From NCBI RefSeq assembly GCF_018688235.1, contig NZ_CP061313.1, forward strand, positions 789,130-853,129: 64,000 bases of DNA. Direction: 5' to 3'. The translations under genes and the position numbers were made by a program. A model generated the notes under the pieces. It worked only from the letters and a program-made list of their open reading frames with translations. It did no database searches and was not told the origin of the DNA. The DNA is from Polynucleobacter sp. AP-Nino-20-G2 (GTDB lineage Bacteria > Pseudomonadota > Gammaproteobacteria > Burkholderiales > Burkholderiaceae). Within the stretch, counting starts at the first letter, position 1; each line of letters begins with the position of its first letter. Shown piece by piece: positions 37,714 to 45,362 of this stretch.

Positions 37714-37731
37714 CCCCGGTTTTTATCGGGG
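37714..37731. repeat. Hairpin between phoB and phoR
   Basis: CCCCG and CGGGG pair around an 8-base loop (GTTTTTAT), 12 bases after phoB. No T tract follows on the plus strand, so it may stabilise or process the mRNA rather than end it. Confidence 0.4.
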
Positions 37732-37758
37732 ATCCTCGAGATGCTCTAAGATTGACGT

Positions 37759-39063
37759 ATGTTATCCGCCTTAACTCGTTTTGCCTTCCTTATTTGCCTT
37801 GCGCTTTTGGCTGCATATATCGTCTTGTCTAACTGGGGTGTTGATTCGGCGATCATCGCTGGCATGAGCGTTCTCGCTGTCCCGCTTATTTACTCATATA
37901 TCAATCTTGCGCGCTTAAGAAGATATGTCCTGTCTGATGCCGTTGAAACAATGCCTCTGCCCAGCGGATTTTGGGAGGAGGTTTTTTTTAGGCTTCAACG
38001 TCTTGTCAGAAATCTAAAGCAAGAAATCAGAACTGTTGAACAGCAGCACAGTAGATTCATAGAGGCATTCCAGGCCTCCCCAAACGGCATCTTAATGCTT
38101 GACGATCAAGATCAAATTGAGTGGTGCAATGCCATTTCAGAGCGATTTTTCGGTTTGAACTTCAAGCGTGACGCGCTCCAGCGAGTCAACTTTCTGATAC
38201 GTCGACCAGAGTTTATTCAATATCTTCATAAGCGGCAGTTTGAGGAGCCTTTATTGCTTGAGCGCATGGGTCCGGGGGCTAACCTAAGCCTCATGCTGCA
38301 AGCCTTTCCTTATGGCGATAAACGACATCTACTATTGATTCAGGATGTAACGGATCTGCAAAAGGCGGATGCGATGCGTCGTGATTTCGTGGCGAATGTT
38401 TCGCATGAAATGAGGACTCCAATTACGGTGTTGATGGGCTTTCTGGAAACGATGCAATCGCTTGATCTTGATAAGTCTCAACAGCACCAATATTTTGAAA
38501 TGATGATGTCCCAAGCCCAGCGAATGAAAAGTCTGGTTGAGGACCTATTAACCTTGGCCAATCTCGAGGCTAATACCTTGCCCGCTCCCATGCAGGCCAT
38601 TAAGATCCCGACCTTAATGGCTTTGTTGAAGAATGATGCTGAAGCACTTTCGCAGGGACGCCATGCGTTTAATTTTGATATTTCCAGTTCCGGGGAGTTG
38701 ATGGGTGAGGAGCGCGAGATTCTCTCGGCGTTTGGAAACTTGGTCTCTAACGCAATTCGTTACTCACCTGATGTGGCTTCTATTAGTGCAAATTGGCGCG
38801 TTAATGCGGATGGTGAAGGTGAGTTCTCGGTTACTGATACCGGACCTGGTATTGCTTCAGAACACTTGTCCAGGTTAACTGAGCGCTTTTACCGGGTAGA
38901 TCGAAGTAGATCCAGGGAAACGGGTGGAACTGGTTTGGGTCTGGCGATTGTGAAGCATATTGCTAATCGCCATCAGGCCCAGTTAATTATTGAGAGTACT
39001 CCGGGGAAGGGAAGCACTTTTACCTTGCGCTTCCCAAAAGAGAGGATTTTGCAGCAAGGATAA
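37759..39063 (+). CDS. phoR: Phosphate regulon sensor histidine kinase PhoR
   Basis: Membrane histidine kinase that phosphorylates PhoB. Two N-terminal helices (about 6-24 and 30-50), a charged linker, a PAS domain (about 100-195), the H-box with His216 (ANVSHEMRTP), N-box GNLVSNAIRYSP, G1 DTGPGIA and G2 GGTGLGLAIVKH. 434 aa. No large periplasmic domain, as expected for a kinase sensing through the Pst/PhoU complex. Confidence 0.95.
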   Translation: MLSALTRFAFLICLALLAAYIVLSNWGVDSAIIAGMSVLAVPLIYSYINLARLRRYVLSDAVETMPLPSGFWEEVFFRLQRLVRNLKQEIRTVEQQHSRFIEAFQASPNGILMLDDQDQIEWCNAISERFFGLNFKRDALQRVNFLIRRPEFIQYLHKRQFEEPLLLERMGPGANLSLMLQAFPYGDKRHLLLIQDVTDLQKADAMRRDFVANVSHEMRTPITVLMGFLETMQSLDLDKSQQHQYFEMMMSQAQRMKSLVEDLLTLANLEANTLPAPMQAIKIPTLMALLKNDAEALSQGRHAFNFDISSSGELMGEEREILSAFGNLVSNAIRYSPDVASISANWRVNADGEGEFSVTDTGPGIASEHLSRLTERFYRVDRSRSRETGGTGLGLAIVKHIANRHQAQLIIESTPGKGSTFTLRFPKERILQQG

Positions 39064-39072
39064 ATGGGCGTT

Positions 39073-39285
39073 TTAGTCCTTCTTGTCTTTCTTCTTGTCC
39101 TTCTTTTTCTTCTTAGATTCTTTCGGGAGTTTATCTAATTTCCCATTGGCATATAGGCACCATACTTTGATCTCTTCAAGTAGTTCGTGAAGGTCTTCGT
39201 AAGACAGGTTTTTGAAGTCTTGCAAGCCAATTGCGCCGGACTCTTGAAGCTGTTTCACGGCATCTTCATATTTATATTCGCTCAT
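39073..39285 (-). CDS. Small protein with Lys/Asp/Ser-rich C-terminal tail
   Basis: Unrecognised 70-aa protein. Residues 1-52 look folded and acidic (MSEYKYEDAVKQLQ, then SYEDLHELLEEIKVW); the last 16 are almost all Lys, Asp, Glu and Ser. The ATG at 39285 is chosen over an upstream in-frame start because the folded part begins there. Convergent with phoR, 9 bases away. A poor Pho-box-like element lies 47-64 bases upstream. The acidic-serine-lysine tail resembles known polyphosphate-modified motifs, an inference. Confidence 0.7.
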   Translation of the reverse strand: MSEYKYEDAVKQLQESGAIGLQDFKNLSYEDLHELLEEIKVWCLYANGKLDKLPKESKKKKKDKKKDKKD

Positions 39286-39331
39286 TGAATTCCAAGTTAA
39301 GTGGTGAGAACGACTGAATCCTAGCAAAGTA

Positions 39332-39349
39332 ATGTGACAAAAGTGTCTT
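39332..39349 (-). promoter_or_regulatory. Weak Pho-box-like element before the Lys-tailed gene
   Basis: Read on the minus strand, AAGACAC and GTCACAT are separated by TTTT; each unit matches CTGTCAY at only 4 of 7. The contained GTCAC core and its position in the island are the only support. Confidence 0.3.
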
Positions 39350-39468
39350 TTAGGGGTCGTTAAGAGGGGTTGCCTCCCCATAAATCGGTTTGGGGGGATT
39401 TGCACTAAAATTGTGCATATTGATCGTTTGGGGGTGGATGACGCCCGCAGTGATTTTTGCTAGTACAA

Positions 39469-40590
39469 CTAAATAATCTTTCGAACCTTCAGGCCAAGGT
39501 AAACGGCAGCTCCAGCCGTTGCCATTAAGGCCATAATAATATAGAAGGATTCTTTTAGGCCGGGCAGGTCTTCCATATTCATTCCCATGATTCCAGTCAA
39601 AAGTGTCATGGGCAGAAATATGACTGTCATTACTGAGAGTACCTGTAGATTGCGCGCATTAAATTCTGCTACGTGAGCTGCCTGCTCATCTTGCAATATC
39701 TTGGCCCGATCATATAGGTTGGATACCTCTTGCACTAAATAAGAGAGTAGGTCTAAGTCGTCATTTAGCCTATTTTTATCATCGTCTGAAAACCAATAGG
39801 GCAGTCTTTTATGAAGGCGATGTAGGGCAATTAATTCTGGCGAAAACTGGCGCCTAAGACGGCTACATTGAACGCGTATGCGGCCAAGATGTTCGTGTTC
39901 AGGTAAATCTTTTCCTTTGAGTAGGATTTCCTCCAAATCATCCATCGTTTCGGAAAGGCGAATGAGTAAAGTGCGAAGGTATTCTGCGCGCAAATCAATT
40001 AACTCATGAAATAGTTCAATGGTAGAGCATGGGTTAAGCAATCCACTTCTCAGGTCGGATCTGAGTCGGTCGGTTGTTCTAAGTGGGTTGTTTCTCAAGG
40101 AGATCATCAATCTTGGCGTGAGAATTGCCCATAATGTCCCCAAGCCGGAGTCGCCATCTTTGTCACCGAATTCATGGTGGAAATCATTCATTACCATCAA
40201 CAGACAGTCGTCTAATTTTTCAATTCTTTCCAGTCGACTACGCGTTACGCCTTCATCGATCATCTCAACAACGCGATCAGGGATCAGTGGTGTATTTTTT
40301 AGCCAGCGCTGTACCTGAGAATTGGATAGATTGAGATGTAGCCAGATAGACGCTTCCGGATCGATGAGTGCATCAGCTATTTCAAAAAGTGGGATTTCAC
40401 GGTTTTTACCTGAGAGGGTCATTTCCCATGCGAACACAACTCCGTTAATAGGGAAGGGTTGCATGATTGGCGGAGTACTAATGTTGGCGTTGTGGTTGGC
40501 TATGAATGACATTGCGCGATTGTAGGGGCATGATGTGTCCATTTGATTGCACATGACACAAGCCTGACTTAATTTCTCAGTAGACTGCAT
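39469..40590 (-). CDS. CorA/ZntB-family divalent cation channel
   Basis: Inner-membrane Mg2+ or Zn2+ channel. Large cytosolic N-domain, long coiled stalk helix, and two C-terminal helices with the GMN pore motif (LTGIMGMNMEDLPG) followed by the last membrane helix. Some N-domain features (SLRNNPLRTTDRLR) resemble ZntB more than CorA. The first 42 residues are poorly conserved; ATG 40512 or 40464 may be the true start, as none has a good ribosome site. In a Pho island, import of a counter-ion for phosphate or polyphosphate is a reasonable guess. Confidence 0.88.
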   Translation of the reverse strand: MQSTEKLSQACVMCNQMDTSCPYNRAMSFIANHNANISTPPIMQPFPINGVVFAWEMTLSGKNREIPLFEIADALIDPEASIWLHLNLSNSQVQRWLKNTPLIPDRVVEMIDEGVTRSRLERIEKLDDCLLMVMNDFHHEFGDKDGDSGLGTLWAILTPRLMISLRNNPLRTTDRLRSDLRSGLLNPCSTIELFHELIDLRAEYLRTLLIRLSETMDDLEEILLKGKDLPEHEHLGRIRVQCSRLRRQFSPELIALHRLHKRLPYWFSDDDKNRLNDDLDLLSYLVQEVSNLYDRAKILQDEQAAHVAEFNARNLQVLSVMTVIFLPMTLLTGIMGMNMEDLPGLKESFYIIMALMATAGAAVYLGLKVRKII

Positions 40591-40682
40591 TTAGTGTTAT
40601 TGATTAACTCTAGAATGGAATCTAAATCATGAAAAGATTGATTATTCAGCTAATGCTTATTTGGCATGATGTTAGGGTGTCA

Positions 40683-40696
40683 TATCGAAATCGATA
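40683..40696. repeat. Inverted repeat upstream of the CorA-type gene
   Basis: TATCGA, AA, TCGATA: a perfect 6-2-6 inverted repeat in the 127-base gap between the barrel gene's stop and the CorA-type start. Possible operator; no T tract. Confidence 0.35.
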
Positions 40697-40717
40697 CATT
40701 GGCCACAGACTAGGAAG

Positions 40718-41551
40718 TTAAAACCTCCAGGTAAACCCAAGCTCGGATCGCGAGGCATTTACGCCCGAATTGGAGATGACTAAGCCTATATTCGCAGCGC
40801 TGAGCATATAGGATAGGCCAATATCTAAATCTTCTTTTACAGAGATGATTGCGGCTACAAGTGCGTAGTTGCTAAGATATTGTTCGGTGCTTGGTGGGTT
40901 TGTTGTGATGCCAACATCTAGCGCTAATCTTAGAGTCTGACTCACTCGCCATACCGGGGCTGCTGAAAAAAAGACGATATTGGTTCTATTTGGGGTCAGG
41001 CTGCCCCCAATTTGATAATTCGTGTTGTATGGTGAATTCATATATAGAGCGTTGAGATGAACCTCAACGATATCCCAGTAATGGGAGCTAATGAGGTTGA
41101 GGCTGTAGCTCGGTAAGGCTAGATTTAAGCCGTGCACTTGTTGCTGCGGCGTTCCCGCTAAGGTGATGCTGGGTTTAATGGCTAATCCCCAGTGACCATC
41201 AGTATCTTCGGAAAATCTCCACTTTAGGGAGACCACTTTATTTGATATGGGGGAGTAGTTTCCTTGGGGCTTGGCAAAATAGGTTGCCCCCATAGAGACC
41301 TCCATATTGTCATCTATGCCCCTTGTATAGCTTAGTGGAAATGCTTGAGCACTTCCTCCCCCGAAATATTCTTCACCCGGCGTGATGATGTCCATGCTTG
41401 CAGCACCCTCGCCATGAGTTGCTGTTTTAAAGAAATATTGCTCAATTTGATTGGAGCCCTTTAATACTGTGCCAGCATCATCAGTATTGAGGGGCTCAAA
41501 TGCCTTGGCGAGGATTGGTAGCAGTAGAAAAGAGGCTAGGGCCAAGCGCAT
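40718..41551 (-). CDS. Predicted outer-membrane beta-barrel protein
   Basis: 277 aa from ATG 41551. Signal peptide (MRLALASFLLLPILAKAF), many short alternating hydrophobic strands (for example VSLKWRFSEDTDGHWGLAIKP) and a terminal Phe in TWRF, the usual barrel assembly signal. It resembles the phenol-degradation MetA-type transporter barrels. ATGs at 41575 and 41566 are in frame; 41551 is preferred because a likely promoter puts the transcript start near 41577. Cargo unknown; a Pho-box-like element suggests induction by Pi limitation. Confidence 0.75.
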   Translation of the reverse strand: MRLALASFLLLPILAKAFEPLNTDDAGTVLKGSNQIEQYFFKTATHGEGAASMDIITPGEEYFGGGSAQAFPLSYTRGIDDNMEVSMGATYFAKPQGNYSPISNKVVSLKWRFSEDTDGHWGLAIKPSITLAGTPQQQVHGLNLALPSYSLNLISSHYWDIVEVHLNALYMNSPYNTNYQIGGSLTPNRTNIVFFSAAPVWRVSQTLRLALDVGITTNPPSTEQYLSNYALVAAIISVKEDLDIGLSYMLSAANIGLVISNSGVNASRSELGFTWRF

Positions 41552-41583
41552 AGCGAAAAAGGCCATATCTTCCATAAAGCACT

Positions 41584-41617
41584 AAGTTAGTGGGCTTTTG
41601 TTACAGCATCATGTAAT
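41584..41617 (-). promoter_or_regulatory. Probable Pho box of the barrel gene
   Basis: On the minus strand ATTACAT (41611-41617) and CTGTAAC (41600-41606) are spaced by GATG, and a -10-like TAACTT (41584-41589) follows exactly 10 bp later, as at pstS. CTGTAAC matches the unit at 6 of 7, ATTACAT at 4 of 7. Confidence 0.5.
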
Positions 41618-41685
41618 TGTTAAATTAAAGATTGCAGAAAATTTTATTAAAGGGCTTAATCAAATTGAAATATTCAGTTTGTATG

Positions 41686-41703
41686 CTGGGTCATCATACC
41701 CAG
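41686..41703. repeat. Hairpin before the small ORF and arsC
   Basis: CTGGGT and ACCCAG pair around CATCAT, ending 4 bases before the likely Shine-Dalgarno (AGAGGA) of the next gene. It could be an operator or a translation-control hairpin. Confidence 0.4.
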
Positions 41704-41716
41704 ATCAGAGGATTGG

Positions 41717-41905
41717 ATGCACATGGATCAAGCCGCCAATATTAATTTAGCCAGCATTTTTCGTCGAGGAGAAGAGCGATTACCTGAAGATGGTCGAGAC
41801 CATCTGGGGAGGGCTCCGTCAGTAGAGTTTGTAAATACAGAGTATCGGGCAAGTGTGTTTGTCATTGATCGAAAATACACCCTACAACTTGATGAGTTAA
41901 TTTAA
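41717..41905 (+). CDS. Small unknown protein upstream of arsC
   Basis: 62 aa, no recognised family; mixed charged sequence with FRRGEERLPEDGRDHLGRAP and a C-terminal strand-like stretch. AGAGGA four bases before ATG 41717 supports translation; ATG 41723 is an alternative. It ends 12 bases before arsC on the same strand, so the two likely form an operon. May be a real small protein or a leader ORF. Confidence 0.45.
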   Translation: MHMDQAANINLASIFRRGEERLPEDGRDHLGRAPSVEFVNTEYRASVFVIDRKYTLQLDELI

Positions 41906-41917
41906 TCAGTAGCTACG

Positions 41918-42439
41918 ATGGATCGTCAATACAACATTCTATTTTTGTGTACCGGGAACTCGGCTAGATCAATTCTTGCTGAAGCTCTGGCAACCACCCT
42001 GAGCCACGGACGATTTATTGGGTATTCGGCGGGATCAAGACCTGTAGGCACTGTTCACCCAATTGCTCTCGAGCTTACTAAATTCATGGGCTATCCCCCG
42101 CAGCTTTTGAGAAGCAAGAGTTGGAATGAATATGGTCGGGAGGGCGCCCCCAAAATGGATTTCATTATTACTGTTTGTGATTCTGCGCAAGGAGAGACTT
42201 GCCCCTATTGGCCCGGTCATCCGGCTACAGCTCACTGGGGGTTTCAGGATCCTGCAGCCGTTAATACGGGTGATGAGGATATGTTATTGGCATTTAAGAA
42301 AGTGGAGATGGGGCTGCGCAATCGAATTGAGCTTTTATTGGACCTGCCCGTCGAAAAGCTTGATCGACTCGAAATAAAAGACCGCCTACAAAGTATTCAT
42401 CATCGACTCAAGTTCGGAAATTCAGAAAACTCGGCTTAA
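41918..42439 (+). CDS. arsC: Arsenate reductase, thioredoxin-coupled LMW phosphatase type
   Basis: Reduces arsenate to arsenite for export. P-loop Cys11-x5-Arg17-Ser18 (FLCTGNSARS), plus Cys87 and Cys95 (TVCDSAQGETCPYWPG), the redox relay of the thioredoxin-linked ArsC class. 173 aa. No arsR or arsB is adjacent. Arsenate enters through phosphate transporters, so placement among Pho genes makes sense: strong Pst induction raises arsenate uptake. Confidence 0.9.
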   Translation: MDRQYNILFLCTGNSARSILAEALATTLSHGRFIGYSAGSRPVGTVHPIALELTKFMGYPPQLLRSKSWNEYGREGAPKMDFIITVCDSAQGETCPYWPGHPATAHWGFQDPAAVNTGDEDMLLAFKKVEMGLRNRIELLLDLPVEKLDRLEIKDRLQSIHHRLKFGNSENSA

Positions 42440-42457
42440 TCAGGGTGCAATAAATAG

Positions 42458-42491
42458 GCGTCATCAGTTTGTCACATAGTTTGACGATATT
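42458..42491 (+). promoter_or_regulatory. Pho box and promoter of the alkaline phosphatase gene
   Basis: Units GCGTCAT (42458-42464) and TTGTCAC (42469-42475) with spacer CAGT; a weaker third unit TTTGACG (42480-42486) keeps the 11-bp step. GATATT at 42486-42491 lies 10 bp after the second unit as a -10. Confidence 0.8.
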
Positions 42492-42530
42492 AGGAGGTCA
42501 TTATTTCTAGCCTCCTATCTTATTTACCAT

Positions 42531-44264
42531 ATGACTATATTTCGCCTTGTTCGGGTAGCGTTTGCATGTTTCGCCTTCATTCAATCATTTCAACTTAGTG
42601 CTGCGGCAATTTACCCAATTGAAAGCGCATCCATCTTGGCAGGTTCAAAGTTCGATATCAAAATTGAACTAGATGATGTTGTCACCTTAGAAGATGTAAC
42701 GGTTCGATTGAATTCTAAGCCTATCGCTAGGGATGCGATTTTTATTTCTAATGAATCTGGCAAAGGTAGCTCCATTACCTATAGGGACGTCCAATTGAAT
42801 AGGGCGGGAAAATATGTTTTATCCGCGACATCCCCTAAGCAATCGCTGCAAGTGAGTTGGGATGTTTATAAGAGCGGCCCAAGAAGAGTTAAGAATGTCA
42901 TTCTTTTTATTGGTGATGGAATGACTATTGCCAATAGAACTTCCGCACGTGTTTTATCTAAGGGGATATACGAAGGCCGCTATCAAGGTAAGCTTGCCTT
43001 TGACGATATGCCGAATATGGCTCTCATTGGTACATCAGGTTCAGATTCTCTCATTACCGACTCAGCGAACTCCATGAGCGCTTATACAACTGGACATAAG
43101 ACTGCTGTTAATGCTATGGGTGTTTATGTTTCTAGGGCTGAAGATAATTTATCTCATCCCAAGGTTGAAACCATCGTTGAAATCATTAAGCGGAATACCA
43201 AGATGTCGGTGGGTATTGTGTCAGATGCTGAATTGCAGGATGCCACCCCAGGAGCAATGGTATCCCATACACGACGTCGCGCAGATAAGTCATATATTGC
43301 GGAACAATTATTTGCTAGTGGGGCCGAAGTAATCCTCGGCGGTGGATCGGCATATTTTTATCCACAGTCAATCAAAGGTTCAAAGCGTAAGGATGAAAAA
43401 GACCTCATAGGGCAATTCAAATCAGATGGCTACCAAGTTGTTTTTACTAAAGAACAGTTGATGAGTGCCAGCAACTCAAATTCAACCAAGAAAGTGTTCG
43501 GGGTATTTCATCCTGACAATATGGACGGCTCTTTAGATCGCTTTTTTCTCAAGAAGAATACGGTTGAGCAGTATCCAAATCAGCCTGATTTAACTGATAT
43601 GACTAAGTCGGCAATTGATGTCCTATCTAAGAATCCCAATGGCTTCTTTTTGATGGTTGAGGCTGCATTGATTGATAAATTCAATCACCCCTTAGATTGG
43701 GAGCGTGCCGCTTTCGACACTATCATGCTCAGTAATGCGGTACAAATCGCAAAAGATTTCGCCAAAACTCATCCGGATACATTAATTATTGTTACGCCGG
43801 ATCATACCCATAGCGGATCGATTAGCGGAGTTATTGATGATGCTAAGCCAGGCCCTTTAAGAGAGAGGGTGGGCGTCTATGCTGATGCTGGATATCCCAA
43901 CTATCCAAAAGCAGATGTGAACGGCTATCCCAATCAGATCGACGTATCAAAGCGACTGGCGTACTTTTACGGGAATTACCCCGATCACTACGAAACCATG
44001 CATCCAAAGTTAGATGGGACTTTTAAGCCTGCGATTAAAGGTGATGGCGGTAAATATGTGGCTAACCCAAAATATATACAACTGCAGGAGGATGCGATTC
44101 ATATTGGTGGAAACTTGCCATCGCATCAGGACGTCGGTGTCCATACGGCAGATGATGCCGTTTTGAATGCAATGGGTCCTGGGTCAGAAAAATTTCGAGG
44201 TTTTATGGACAACACTGAAGTCTTTAAGGTGATGGTCGACTCCCTTGGCCTAGGTCAAAAGTAA
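42531..44264 (+). CDS. Alkaline phosphatase (PhoA superfamily) with N-terminal extra domain
   Basis: Exported phosphomonoesterase releasing Pi from organic phosphate. Signal peptide (cleavage about 25), a beta-rich Ig-like domain (about 27-112), then the catalytic core: metal Asp129 (LFIGDGMT), nucleophile Ser178 (TDSANS), EAALIDKFNHPLD, TPDHTHSG and late HTADD. The nucleophile and metal motifs differ from E. coli PhoA (DSAAS, EGGRIDH, ADHE). 577 aa versus about 470. Strong Pho box upstream. Seventeen bases before mgtC. Confidence 0.88.
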   Translation: MTIFRLVRVAFACFAFIQSFQLSAAAIYPIESASILAGSKFDIKIELDDVVTLEDVTVRLNSKPIARDAIFISNESGKGSSITYRDVQLNRAGKYVLSATSPKQSLQVSWDVYKSGPRRVKNVILFIGDGMTIANRTSARVLSKGIYEGRYQGKLAFDDMPNMALIGTSGSDSLITDSANSMSAYTTGHKTAVNAMGVYVSRAEDNLSHPKVETIVEIIKRNTKMSVGIVSDAELQDATPGAMVSHTRRRADKSYIAEQLFASGAEVILGGGSAYFYPQSIKGSKRKDEKDLIGQFKSDGYQVVFTKEQLMSASNSNSTKKVFGVFHPDNMDGSLDRFFLKKNTVEQYPNQPDLTDMTKSAIDVLSKNPNGFFLMVEAALIDKFNHPLDWERAAFDTIMLSNAVQIAKDFAKTHPDTLIIVTPDHTHSGSISGVIDDAKPGPLRERVGVYADAGYPNYPKADVNGYPNQIDVSKRLAYFYGNYPDHYETMHPKLDGTFKPAIKGDGGKYVANPKYIQLQEDAIHIGGNLPSHQDVGVHTADDAVLNAMGPGSEKFRGFMDNTEVFKVMVDSLGLGQK

Positions 44265-44281
44265 ATCTCCTGTCGGTAATC

Positions 44282-44998
44282 ATGGAATCTTTCAACAACA
44301 TTAATCTTCTCTCGTTGCGAGATACGGCCATTAGCCTGGCTGCTGCTTTTATCTTTGGTGGTTTAATTGGTTTAGAGCGCCAGTATCGGCAGCGAACAGC
44401 TGGACTGCGTACCAATATATTGGTGGCGCTTGGTGCGGCAATATTTGTTGATGCTGCGAATCGTTTAGTTGGCCACGAAGGCGCTGTTCACGTAATGGCG
44501 TATGTCGTGTCCGGGATTGGCTTTCTTGGCGCGGGGGTTATTATGCGCGAGGAGGGGAATGTTCGCGGCATTAATACGGCGGCTACTCTATGGGGTTCTG
44601 GTGCTGTTGGCGCCTTAGCGGGTGCGGATCTGATTTTGGAGGCGGGTTTGGCAACCATCTTTGTCTTGGCAGCCAATACATTATTGCGTCCAGTCGTGAG
44701 TCTCATTAACCGACAGCCTCTAGATACTGCGTCGGTTGAGGTGACTAATTCCGTATACATCATTGCACCCAAGCATTCTCAAAAATTTGCCTTGAAGCGT
44801 TTTATAGATACCTTGGAAGCTGCTGGGTACCAAACACAAGATGTTGAGGTTCATCAGTTTGGGTCTGAGGAAGTTGAAATTCAAGCCGTGTTGACGGCAT
44901 CCGCTGTAGAGGGTGAGCAGATGGATGCTCTGATTGCAAAGATCGCCAGCATGGACTTCGTTAATCAGGCTTTTTGGAGTCCTAGCACCACGGATTAA
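44282..44998 (+). CDS. mgtC: MgtC/SapB family membrane protein
   Basis: 238 aa: four to five N-terminal helices with the signature GGLIGLERQYRQRTAGLRTNILVALGAA and GAGVIMREEGNVRGINTAATLWGSGAVG, and a C-terminal ACT-like domain. MgtC proteins act under low Mg2+ and, in some bacteria, tie Mg2+ and phosphate/ATP homeostasis together. Being 17 bases behind the phosphatase gene, it is probably on the same Pho-box transcript. Confidence 0.9.
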   Translation: MESFNNINLLSLRDTAISLAAAFIFGGLIGLERQYRQRTAGLRTNILVALGAAIFVDAANRLVGHEGAVHVMAYVVSGIGFLGAGVIMREEGNVRGINTAATLWGSGAVGALAGADLILEAGLATIFVLAANTLLRPVVSLINRQPLDTASVEVTNSVYIIAPKHSQKFALKRFIDTLEAAGYQTQDVEVHQFGSEEVEIQAVLTASAVEGEQMDALIAKIASMDFVNQAFWSPSTTD

Positions 44999-45044
44999 GT
45001 CAGGCTGACTTTTTTCTGAAATATTTCAGGTTCAATATCCACCT

Positions 45045-45257
45045 GTGAATACTAAAACCCTAAACCAGCACTCCATCATTACATGCCCCCATTGTCAGGG
45101 ACATGAAATTCTCGAAGTCCCTCAAGGCACTTCGCAGCACCTGTATCGCTGCCCATCTTGCAGCACAATTTTGAAGCCAAAATCTGGCGACTGCTGTATT
45201 TTCTGTAGTTTTGGTAGTTTAGATTGCGCTAGTTCAGAGCAAAATTTAGCGGCATAG
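45045..45257 (+). CDS. GDCC-motif cysteine-rich small protein
   Basis: 70 aa with two CxxC pairs (Cys14/17, Cys36/39) forming a zinc-ribbon-like fold, then the motif GDCCIFC (Cys50, 51, 54). It matches the small GDCCVxC family, members of which sometimes carry selenocysteine; here Cys codons are used. Function unknown; a metal or redox role is likely. GTG start at 45045. Between mgtC and ppx. Confidence 0.75.
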   Translation: MNTKTLNQHSIITCPHCQGHEILEVPQGTSQHLYRCPSCSTILKPKSGDCCIFCSFGSLDCASSEQNLAA

Positions 45258-45291
45258 CTGTTTTCCGCCGGAACCAGTAGACTACAAGCTC

Positions 45292-45336
45292 ATTTCACGA
45301 ATATGTCACGATAATTTCATAAAATAGACATATTCA
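45292..45336 (+). promoter_or_regulatory. Four-unit Pho box and promoter of ppx
   Basis: Units ATTTCAC (45292), ATGTCAC (45303), ATTTCAT (45314) and TAGACAT (45325) repeat every 11 bp; the first three match CTGTCAY at 5, 6 and 5 of 7. TATTCA (45331-45336) lies 10 bp after the third unit. Two PhoB dimers could bind. Confidence 0.75.
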
Positions 45337-45362
45337 TTTAGCGTGGCTCTATTGGAACTATT

